Source: Planctomycetota bacterium
GTDB taxonomy: Bacteria; Planctomycetota; Phycisphaerae; UBA1845; CAIVHJ01
Assembly: GCA_022573485.1 (NCBI GenBank)
Contig: JACZTW010000095.1
Span: 1 to 11,913 of the forward strand
Direction: 5' to 3'
Length of the DNA stretch: 11,913 nucleotides
Below, one piece after another: positions 6,298 through 11,913 of this stretch. The position numbers and the translations under genes were made by a program. Every line of letters starts with the position of its first letter. The first letter of the stretch is position 1. The notes beneath the pieces were generated by a model. It did no database searches and was not told the DNA's origin. It saw only the letters and a program-made list of their open reading frames with translations.

Positions 6298-6503
6298 GCG
6301 TCACGCGGCAGTTGTCCCTGCTCAAAGGTCCGGAGCGGTTTGTCTTTCGCTACCGGGTCGGCAATGAGGCGGAAGTCATTCAGGCCTTCGCGACGCTGGC
6401 CGCTGACGAGCGACGTGATTTCGACTGGTTCGATGCCGCCGTCCTGAGCTATCAAATGGGGCGTCGTCTGGAAAAGGAAATGGACGAGATCAGCTCGTCG
6501 TAG
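6294..6503 (+). CDS. Small conserved-looking protein, translationally coupled
   Basis: Encodes 69 residues. Its ATG (6294-6296) overlaps the TGA of the preceding lipoprotein in an ATGA junction, the usual sign of translational coupling. The sequence has no signal peptide or membrane segment, so it should be cytoplasmic. It contains a strand-like start (FVFRYRVGNEAEVIQAFATLA), an acidic, aromatic DFDWFDAAVLSYQMG stretch and a Lys/Glu-rich helix at the end. I do not recognise the family. The strong coupling to a lipoprotein gene argues that it is real and acts in the same process. Confidence 0.65.
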   Translation: MSVTRQLSLLKGPERFVFRYRVGNEAEVIQAFATLAADERRDFDWFDAAVLSYQMGRRLEKEMDEISSS

Positions 6504-6617
6504 CCTGCGGGAAAGAACCAGAAGTGGCGCTGTCCCCTGGAATAGGGATAGCTTCTTAACTGGAAGCGTAGTCGGCTCCATCGCCGCTACGGGTTTTCGC
6601 CGAAGAATAGAACAGAT

Positions 6618-7637
6618 ATGATGAACGAAAACCCACCCATTGTTGACGAATTCTTGAACTACTTGAATTTCGAGAGGCACTTCTCGCCGCATACCGCCAA
6701 GTGCTATTCGGCCGATCTTCGGCAGTTCTGCGAGTTCCTGAGTGCGGACGGTTCGAGCGCCGGATCGATTGATACGGCGACACGGGTCAGTGTGCCCCTC
6801 GGGGGAGGCGCGCCCGCTTCTCCCTCGACGACGGCCACCGCAACCGCCACGGCGACGCTGAGTACAGTGCAGCAGGCGTTGCTGAAAATGGACCCGGAAG
6901 AAGTCCGCCGCTTCCTGATGTTTCTCGATTCCAAGGACTATTCCAAATCGACGACAGCCCGGAAGCTGGCGACCCTGCGGAGCTTTTACAAGTTCTGTTT
7001 GCGGCGCGGCTACGTCAGCAACAACCCGCTGACCTCGATCCGCACGCCCAAGCAAGAGAAGCGCCTGCCCAGGTATCTGGAGCTGGACCAGATTCTCAAG
7101 CTGTTGCAAGCGCCGGACGACACCACGCTGCTCGGCTCGCGTGATCGGGCCATGCTGGAAGTGATGTTCTCCACCGGCGTTCGGGTCAGCGAACTGGTCG
7201 ATCTGGGGGTCGCCGACGTCGATTTCATGGGCGAGTGCATTCGCGTTCGCGGCAAGGGCAGGAAAGAGCGAATCTCGCCCGTATCGCCGTCCGCGCTGTC
7301 CGCCCTCCGCCGGTTCATGGAAATTCGCAACAAGGATCCGCGGGCCTCGCAATTTGATCAAGAGACGCTGTTCATCAACAAACACGGCCGGCGACTGAGC
7401 ACGCGCAGTGTGCGCCGCAAGCTGGACAAGTACTTGCTCGAGGCGGGCCTGGATCCGACCATCAGTCCGCACACGCTGCGGCACAGCTTCGCGACGCACA
7501 TGCTCAACAACGGAGCCGATCTGCGCAGCGTGCAGGAATTGCTCGGCCATCAGTCCATCTCGACCACGCAAACGTACACGCAATTGATCAACAAGAAGAT
7601 CAAGCAGACCTACGACGACGCTCACCCGAGATCGTAA
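6618..7637 (+). CDS. xerC: Tyrosine recombinase, XerC/XerD family
   Basis: Encodes 339 residues, against about 300 for typical Xer proteins. It breaks and rejoins DNA at dif-like sites to resolve chromosome dimers, normally with a partner. All catalytic residues are visible: R189 (STGVRVSEL), K213 (RGKGRKER), H285 and R288 (HTLRHSFATH), H311 (LLGHQS) and nucleophile Y320 (TTQTYTQL). The end, YDDAHPRS, is closer to XerC than XerD, but the assignment between them is not firm. The N-terminal SAM-like core-binding domain is split by about 38 extra residues (45-82) with a Thr-Ala repeat. ATG 6618 and 6621 are tandem; neither has a strong Shine-Dalgarno. It follows the lipoprotein group by 114 bases and ends at an intrinsic terminator. 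It is probably a housekeeping Xer rather than an integron or phage integrase, since no att site, cargo or excisionase is seen. Confidence 0.92.
   Translation: MMNENPPIVDEFLNYLNFERHFSPHTAKCYSADLRQFCEFLSADGSSAGSIDTATRVSVPLGGGAPASPSTTATATATATLSTVQQALLKMDPEEVRRFLMFLDSKDYSKSTTARKLATLRSFYKFCLRRGYVSNNPLTSIRTPKQEKRLPRYLELDQILKLLQAPDDTTLLGSRDRAMLEVMFSTGVRVSELVDLGVADVDFMGECIRVRGKGRKERISPVSPSALSALRRFMEIRNKDPRASQFDQETLFINKHGRRLSTRSVRRKLDKYLLEAGLDPTISPHTLRHSFATHMLNNGADLRSVQELLGHQSISTTQTYTQLINKKIKQTYDDAHPRS
6828..6857 (+). repeat. Thr-Ala codon repeat inside the recombinase
   Basis: Residues 71-80 (TTATATATAT) are encoded by alternating ACN and GCN codons, a 6-nt period at the DNA level. It is the core of an insert (about residues 45-82) also rich in Ser, Gly and Pro, in the core-binding domain. 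The sequence should be a flexible linker. Confidence 0.8.
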
Positions 7638-7642
7638 TACCG

Positions 7643-7712
7643 TAGGCGGCAGGCAGGAGACAGTAAGCAGGAGCAGGAAAGCGCAGACCGTAGGCGAAAG
7701 GCGGCAGCCGGC
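7643..7712 (+). repeat. Degenerate heptamer array after the recombinase
   Basis: Starting five bases after the recombinase stop: taggcgg, caggcag, gagacag, taagcag, then a 6-base unit gagcag, then gaaagcg, cagaccg, taggcga, aaggcgg, cagccgg. Register is held apart from the single 6-base slip. Units share an AGGCAG-like core. The last two units form the left arm of the terminator hairpin. Confidence 0.7.
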
Positions 7713-7738
7713 AACGAGCCGACTGTCGCCTTTTTTTT
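7699..7738 (+). terminator. Intrinsic terminator of the recombinase gene
   Basis: AGGCGGCAGCCGGC (7699-7712) pairs with GCCGACTGTCGCCT (7718-7731) around an AACGA loop: 14 positions with one G-T wobble and one mismatch. Eight T follow (7731-7738). It lies 62 bases after the recombinase stop, between convergent genes. On the minus strand the stem is followed only by TTT, so it could act weakly on the convergent SDR gene as well. Confidence 0.88.
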
Positions 7739-7748
7739 GCCTCGGCAG

Positions 7749-8684
7749 TCAATGTACGGGCGACGTGCTGTAGTGTCGCCGCAGTTCGGAGCTGTACCTC
7801 GAACCCAGCCCAGCAGCGTGATCGGCCAGCCAATCGCCCAGACGGACAGTGCCGGTCGCGGGATGATTGGAAATCAGCAGGCTGGACATCAAACCGTCTA
7901 ATTCTTCTTTCGTCAGCATGACGTCGCCGACCACCCGCCCCAGGACCCGGGCGATCAGCAGCGCGAGTCCAGGATGCATGTGAAGAATGTGTGCCCGGCC
8001 GCCGATCCGATCGCGGATCAGCCGAACCATTTCCTCGAAGGTGAAGATATCCGGACCGACAGCATCAACGATGGTGTTGGCGTGCGATGCTCCAGCACCG
8101 ACCATGATGTCAGCCAAGTCGTCCACGAGGATCGGTTGCAGGCGATATTCACCGGAACCGGGAATTCCGAAGATCGGCAGTTTTCGCAGCAGCCAGGCAA
8201 TGTTGTTAATCAGAATGTCCTCCGGGCCGAAGACCACGGCGGGCCGAACGATCGCATACGACAACCCGGATTGCTTGATCGTCTCTTCCAGAATGCCTTT
8301 GCCCTGGAAATATGGCAGTGGTGAATCGGCGGAGGCGTGGGTGATGCTGACGTGGACGAATCGCTTCACTCCGGCCTCACGGGCACAGCGGATGAGCGTA
8401 CGTGTATTCTCGACGGCGGTGTCGAAGGTCGTCCTGCCGTGGCAGAAGCGGACCCAGTACGTGTTGTAAACCGTTCTCGCCCCGCGCAGAGCCTCGGTCA
8501 GTTTGGCGGGCTGGTCGAAGTGGAAGGGATCGGCCTGCACGGCAGCGCCGAACGGGCTGTCGGATTGCGGGCGGCTGGTCAGTGTCCTGACCGTGCGACC
8601 CGCAGCCAGCAACCGCTGAGTCACATATTTGCCCGTGTAGCCGAATGACCCCGTCACGACGTCGAATTCTTCTCTTGACTCCAT
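7749..8684 (-). CDS. NmrA-like atypical SDR, NAD(P)-binding protein
   Basis: Encodes 311 residues. The N-terminal Rossmann motif is TGSFGYTG (11-18; G12, G15, G18), followed by RTVRTLTSRP with a basic residue run that suits NADP(H). Further marks are NTRTLIRCAREAGVKRFVHVSITHAS (93-118) and Y125xxxK129 (PYFQGKG), which sits where SDR catalytic residues occur. PAVVFGPEDILINNIAWLLRKLPIFGIPGSGEYRLQPILVDDLAD is typical of the NDUFA9-like/NmrA-like atypical SDRs. Some of these act on quinones or in polyisoprenoid or lipid metabolism, others only sense NADP; the substrate cannot be read here. ATG at 8684 is preceded by GGAG (spacing 6) and a stronger AGGAGG (8695-8700, spacing 10). It lies 188 bases downstream of the GH3 gene with its own TATAAT, so it is probably transcribed separately. 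Confidence 0.85.
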   Translation of the reverse strand: MESREEFDVVTGSFGYTGKYVTQRLLAAGRTVRTLTSRPQSDSPFGAAVQADPFHFDQPAKLTEALRGARTVYNTYWVRFCHGRTTFDTAVENTRTLIRCAREAGVKRFVHVSITHASADSPLPYFQGKGILEETIKQSGLSYAIVRPAVVFGPEDILINNIAWLLRKLPIFGIPGSGEYRLQPILVDDLADIMVGAGASHANTIVDAVGPDIFTFEEMVRLIRDRIGGRAHILHMHPGLALLIARVLGRVVGDVMLTKEELDGLMSSLLISNHPATGTVRLGDWLADHAAGLGSRYSSELRRHYSTSPVH

Positions 8685-8713
8685 CGCCGCTCCGCCTCCT
8701 GGGGCTGATTCGT

Positions 8714-8735
8714 TTCAGTTGCCTACTGAATTATA
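8714..8735 (-). promoter_or_regulatory. TATAAT element with adjacent inverted repeat, SDR gene
   Basis: On the minus strand TATAAT (8735-8730) is a perfect -10 hexamer that would start transcription near 8723, about 40 bases before the ATG; no convincing -35 is seen. Overlapping its edge, TTCAGT (8714-8719) and ACTGAA (8725-8730) form a 6-bp inverted repeat with a 5-base spacer, placed where a repressor would block initiation. A further TACTGAA lies upstream at 8771-8777. The promoter call is plausible; the operator is inference. Confidence 0.5.
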
Positions 8736-8817
8736 ATCACTCCTGCAACAGAGTGCCTTGTCTTCATCCTTACTGAAAGATCGATCCACCGCGATACTGA
8801 TCTGATGTTGCCGAGTA

Positions 8818-8836
8818 CTTGTGCCCGTGGTACAAG
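8818..8836 (-). terminator. Possible terminator hairpin after the GH3 gene
   Basis: CTTGT (8818-8822) pairs with ACAAG (8832-8836), and CC (8824-8825) with GG (8829-8830), around a CGT loop. One interior pair is a G-T on the plus strand and a mismatch on the minus strand. It is 37 bases past the GH3 stop but has no T-run, so it is at best a weak or factor-dependent terminator. Confidence 0.25.
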
Positions 8837-8872
8837 CACGCTGCACACGCGATCCCCATTACGACTGTGTCG

Positions 8873-11272
8873 TCAATCGACTTCAAGCACCTCGCCCCAT
8901 AACTCAAACCGACCGACCGCCATTTCGGTGCTCGCCGCATCAATCGAGCCGCGAACCCCCGGTTGTTTCCCGCCCACGGAAACTTCGAATGCGCCGGGCT
9001 CGATCACTCGCTGCATATCCGAATTGATCAACGACATTTGACGCGGCGCAAGTTCAAAGACAATGTGCTTCTGCTCGCCGGGCTCCAGATGCACGCGCCG
9101 GAAGCCTTGCAGAGACCTTATCGGAACTGGCGCGCTCGCTTCGAGGTCTGTCAAATAAAGCTGGACGACCTCATCTCCCGCGCGTGTGCCGACGTTCTGT
9201 ACCGTGACCGCGACGACAATCCTCTCGCCCGATTGGATGCGATTGGGTTGAATGGAGAGGCTGCTGTATTGGAACTGCGTGTAGCTCAGGCCGTGCCCAA
9301 AAGCATAGAGCACCTCGCCCTCGAAGTAGCGATAGGTCCTGCCGGACATACTGTATTCCGGATACGGAGGCAGATCATCGACGCTGCGGTAGAAAGTGAT
9401 GGGCAGTCGGCCGGCGGGGTTATAGTCGCCGAAGAGCACCTCCGCGATGGCGGTGCCGCCCTCTTGCCCGGGATACCAAGCCTCCAGAATCGCGGGGCAG
9501 TGCCGGTCGGCCCAATTCACCGCCAACGCGCTGCCATTGAGCAGTACGAGCACGATCGGTTTACCCGTAGAATGGAGCGCCCGCAGCAATCGGTCCTGCG
9601 AAGCTGGGAGTCTCAAGTCGGTCCGATCGCCCCCGGAAAAACCGGGCACGTCCGTTCCCATTTCCTCGCCTTCCAAGCCGGGAGTTCCCTCGAATCCTTC
9701 ATCACGCGTGGACAGTCCCAGGCAGAGAATTACGATGTCGGCTCGACTGGCCAGGCGAGCAGCCTCTGCGATGTTTTGCTCCAGCATTAGCGTGGAGGAC
9801 TCGCTTTGATCCACCTGCACACGTGGGCACCCTACTGCGTACGATACCTCGGTCGCCGATCCAACGGCGCTGCGAATGCCCTCCAGCGGAGTGACTCTGT
9901 GCTCGGGTTGGCTGTGGTAGCTGCCCAGCAGTGCGTTGCCGGGATCGTCCGCGTTCGGTCCGATCACCGCGATCGACCGCAGGGTTTTGGAAAGCGGCAG
10001 AGTCCCGGCATCATTCTTGAGTAAGACGATCGATTCTCGAGCCGTGCGAAGGGCCAAGTTCCGGTGAGCCCGACAGTCGAGCACATCTTCTGGAATCTGG
10101 GCATAGGGCACGATCTCAAGCGGGTCGAACAGGCCGAGTCGAAAACGAACCTTGAGCACACGTTCAAGGGCTCGATCGATGTCGGTCTCGGTGAGCAGCC
10201 CTTGTTCGACAGCTCTTCGCCACGCCGAGTGCGGCCCCCAATAGCACGCCAAATCACAGCCTGACAGCGTGGCCAGCGCGGCTGCGGCTGCTTCGGTCTC
10301 CACCGCTCCGTGATCCTCCCGCATTTCGTCAACGGCACCGCAGTCCGCAACGACACAACCCTCGAACCCCCACTCCGATCTCAGGATCTTCGTGAGTAGC
10401 CTCTCGCTCCCGCAGCAAGGTGATCCGTTCAAGGCGTTGTACGCACACATCACTGAATAGGCTTGGCCCTCGATGACGCACGCTCGGAACGCCGGAAGGT
10501 AGGTTTCTCTCAAGTCCCTCTCGTTCGCCGTGGCGTTGAAACCATGACGACCCACTTCGGGCCCGCTGTGGACCGCAAAGTGCTTGGGCGTCGCGATGGT
10601 CTTGAGATAGCGTGGATCTTTGCCCTGTAGCCCTCGCACATAGGCCACACCCAAGCGCGAGGTGAGATAGGGGTCTTCTCCATAAGTTTCCTGCCCGCGT
10701 CCCCATCTTGGATCGCGAAAGATGTTGATGTTGGGCGCCCACAGCGTCAAACCGGTACTCTTGGAGCGTCGGCCGGCCCTCGCGTAGAAGTGATGCAGTG
10801 CCCTGGCTTCTTCGGCGATGGCGTCCGCTACTCGTTGGATCAGATCCGTATCCCACGTGGCAGCCATTCCGATCGCCTGCGGAAACGCGGTTGTGGACGC
10901 GCCGGCCAGCGGACCCTTGACACCGTGGAGGCCCTCAGTCCACCAATTGTATTTGGGAATGTCCAGCCGCTCGATCGCGGGCGAATTGCTGACCAGTTGC
11001 GACAGCTTCTCCCCCAAAGTCATTCTTGATATGAGGTCGTCAACTCTCTGTTGGATCGGCAAGTCCGGGTTCCGGTAGAGCACAAGGTCCCCCACCGGTA
11101 CAGGGACAATACTGGAACCATCGCGTGTCTGACGTGTCGTGCGATTCGGGGTGATCGCCAGCCATGTCAGCGCGGTGCCGAGCAAAACCGTCAAGGCGAT
11201 GAGGACCAGGCTCGCGTTGACTTCGCGGCGCCTGCGTTTTCCAGTCTTTTGCACCTGGCTTTTCCTTGACAT
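8873..11272 (-). CDS. Membrane-anchored GH3 beta-glycosidase (beta-xylosidase/beta-glucosidase type)
   Basis: Encodes 799 residues from ATG 11272. The frame is open to ATG 11392, but that start would overlap the divergent hydrolase and puts 40 atypical residues before the real N-terminus. A basic stretch (GKRRRRE, 11-17) precedes one membrane segment (about 20-40), giving an N-terminal signal anchor with the enzyme outside. The catalytic barrel shows TEGLHG (112-117), FPQAIGMAATWD (130-141), RDPRWGRGQETYGEDP (186-201), KHF (230-232) and the nucleophile Asp310 in VVADCGA. The alpha/beta sandwich domain holds the Glu-rich loop DEGFEGTPGLEGEEMG (524-539), where the acid/base should lie, and a C-terminal fibronectin III-like domain follows (about 680-755). 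The motifs look most like xylan beta-xylosidases or beta-glucosidases, which release sugars from the non-reducing end. Specificity needs assay. No transporter or regulator gene is adjacent. Confidence 0.9.
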   Translation of the reverse strand: MSRKSQVQKTGKRRRREVNASLVLIALTVLLGTALTWLAITPNRTTRQTRDGSSIVPVPVGDLVLYRNPDLPIQQRVDDLISRMTLGEKLSQLVSNSPAIERLDIPKYNWWTEGLHGVKGPLAGASTTAFPQAIGMAATWDTDLIQRVADAIAEEARALHHFYARAGRRSKSTGLTLWAPNINIFRDPRWGRGQETYGEDPYLTSRLGVAYVRGLQGKDPRYLKTIATPKHFAVHSGPEVGRHGFNATANERDLRETYLPAFRACVIEGQAYSVMCAYNALNGSPCCGSERLLTKILRSEWGFEGCVVADCGAVDEMREDHGAVETEAAAAALATLSGCDLACYWGPHSAWRRAVEQGLLTETDIDRALERVLKVRFRLGLFDPLEIVPYAQIPEDVLDCRAHRNLALRTARESIVLLKNDAGTLPLSKTLRSIAVIGPNADDPGNALLGSYHSQPEHRVTPLEGIRSAVGSATEVSYAVGCPRVQVDQSESSTLMLEQNIAEAARLASRADIVILCLGLSTRDEGFEGTPGLEGEEMGTDVPGFSGGDRTDLRLPASQDRLLRALHSTGKPIVLVLLNGSALAVNWADRHCPAILEAWYPGQEGGTAIAEVLFGDYNPAGRLPITFYRSVDDLPPYPEYSMSGRTYRYFEGEVLYAFGHGLSYTQFQYSSLSIQPNRIQSGERIVVAVTVQNVGTRAGDEVVQLYLTDLEASAPVPIRSLQGFRRVHLEPGEQKHIVFELAPRQMSLINSDMQRVIEPGAFEVSVGGKQPGVRGSIDAASTEMAVGRFELWGEVLEVD

Positions 11273-11323
11273 AGAGTATTGAATGGAAATCCGTGACCAT
11301 ACCGGCGTGGACTGCGAAAGACA

Positions 11324-11329
11324 ATTATA
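11324..11329 (-). promoter_or_regulatory. TATAAT element upstream of the GH3 gene
   Basis: A perfect TATAAT on the minus strand (11329-11324) would start transcription near 11317, leaving a leader of about 45 bases before ATG 11272. No good -35 is present at 16-18 bases; the nearest TCGACA is only 13 bases away. It lies in the 97-base gap shared with the divergent hydrolase gene. No clear Shine-Dalgarno precedes the GH3 ATG. Confidence 0.5.
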
Positions 11330-11369
11330 CTTCGATCGATGTTGTCGACTTGATGCGAGCACAAACGGA

Positions 11370-11913
11370 ATGGCTAAGCCGATGTTGGTCATGATCCACG
11401 GGCTGATCGGTTCGCTGGACTATTTCGATCCGGGTGAGCGAATCGGCGAAACGCGGGTCGCGATGCCCGATCTGCTGGGATATGGTTCACGGGCCGGCGC
11501 GCCAACTTGCGGACTGACACTGGCTGGTCAGGCGGAGCACGTGGTCGGGCTGATCCGAGCGCTGCCGGATCAGACTGTCTGGCTTTTGGGCTACAGCATG
11601 GGCGGGGCGGTGGCGATGCTGGCAGCGGATCGGATTCCCGGTCGCATCGCGGGCGTTATCAATGTCGAAGGCAACTTCTCGCTGAAAGATGCCTTTTGGT
11701 CCGCCCGGATTGCGGAGCAGGACGTCGAAGACTGGACGCGTGATTATCACAGAATGCAGTGCGACTGCGCGGGTTGGCTCCAAAAATGCGGAATTGAGCC
11801 GAGCGACGAACGCGTCCGACGTGCGGAAGCAGTGTTCGCGAATCAATCGGCTGAGACAGTGTACGCAATGTCCAATGCGATCGTCCGCGAGACGGCAGCG
11901 GCGGCTTATCTGG
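11370..11913 (+). CDS. Alpha/beta hydrolase, 3' end outside the window
   Basis: The first 181 codons are present and the frame is still open at the window edge. From ATG 11370 the protein reads MAKPMLVMIHGLIGS, with the HG oxyanion-hole motif (H10-G11), then AMPDLLGYGSRAG (31-43) and the nucleophile elbow GYSMGG (74-79, Ser76). This is the pattern of the MhpC/BioH-like alpha/beta hydrolase superfamily: esterases, lipases, C-C hydrolases and haloperoxidase-like enzymes. The catalytic Asp and His should lie beyond the window. Start choice is uncertain: ACGGA is a poor ribosome site, and ATG 11382 is also possible. There is no signal peptide, so it should be cytoplasmic. It is divergent from the GH3 gene with a 97-base gap, which suggests shared control but no common pathway is evident. 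Confidence 0.85.
   Translation, partial: MAKPMLVMIHGLIGSLDYFDPGERIGETRVAMPDLLGYGSRAGAPTCGLTLAGQAEHVVGLIRALPDQTVWLLGYSMGGAVAMLAADRIPGRIAGVINVEGNFSLKDAFWSARIAEQDVEDWTRDYHRMQCDCAGWLQKCGIEPSDERVRRAEAVFANQSAETVYAMSNAIVRETAAAAYL

Noticed and set aside
6249..7625. 458-residue minus-strand frame opposite the recombinase
   Set aside because: The plus strand carries all Xer catalytic residues; the antisense frame has no recognisable motif or ribosome site.
6618..7637. Recombinase as integrase of a mobile island
   Set aside because: No att-like direct repeats, tRNA gene, excisionase or cargo is visible around it, and its sequence is close to housekeeping XerC/XerD.
8963..9790. 275-residue plus-strand frame opposite the GH3 gene
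   Set aside because: Shadow of a full-length GH3 with conserved motifs through this region.

Overview
The window is GC-rich bacterial DNA. It uses GTG and TTG starts alongside ATG, has Shine-Dalgarno sequences before most genes, and encodes at least two lipoproteins and a membrane-anchored glycosidase, so the cell is diderm-like. The gene mix (PEP-CTERM/exosortase-type polysaccharide deacetylase, TolB-like propeller lipoprotein, Xer recombinase, GH3 glycosidase) and the odd 7-nt-period intergenic sequences suggest an environmental Planctomycetota or a similar lineage. This placement is an inference; no rRNA or marker gene is present.

Layout, left to right. (1) 43-387: a small HEPN-like protein that appears cut off right after its conserved RNxxxH motif, with less GC-rich codon use than its neighbours. 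(2) 436-3498, plus strand: a surface-glycan group of polysaccharide deacetylase, UDP-glucose 6-dehydrogenase (ugd) and a beta-phosphoglucomutase-like HAD hydrolase. Together they could supply UDP-glucuronate, handle a sugar phosphate and deacetylate an exported glycan. (3) 3499-4225: about 730 bases without a convincing gene, holding short-period repeats and hairpins. (4) 4226-6503, plus strand: a six-bladed PD40/TolB-like lipoprotein, a second lipoprotein of unrecognised family, and a 69-residue protein whose ATG overlaps the preceding stop. (5) 6618-7637: a XerC/XerD-type tyrosine recombinase with a low-complexity insert between its two domains, ending at a strong intrinsic terminator. (6) 7749-11272, minus strand: an NmrA-like atypical SDR and a large membrane-anchored GH3 glycosidase, each with a TATAAT element upstream. 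(7) 11370 to the window end, plus strand: a divergent alpha/beta hydrolase, cut by the window edge.

The most unusual signal is a set of short degenerate tandem arrays, four with a period of exactly or nearly 7 nt and one of 8 nt, each with a different consensus. Four of the five lie at, or just after, the stop codon of a gene (deacetylase, ugd, HAD hydrolase, recombinase). The fifth is inside the deacetylase reading frame, and one forms an arm of the recombinase terminator. A separate 9-nt array lies in the long gap. No complete new defence or mobile system is visible in this window; the HEPN-like fragment is the only hint of one.
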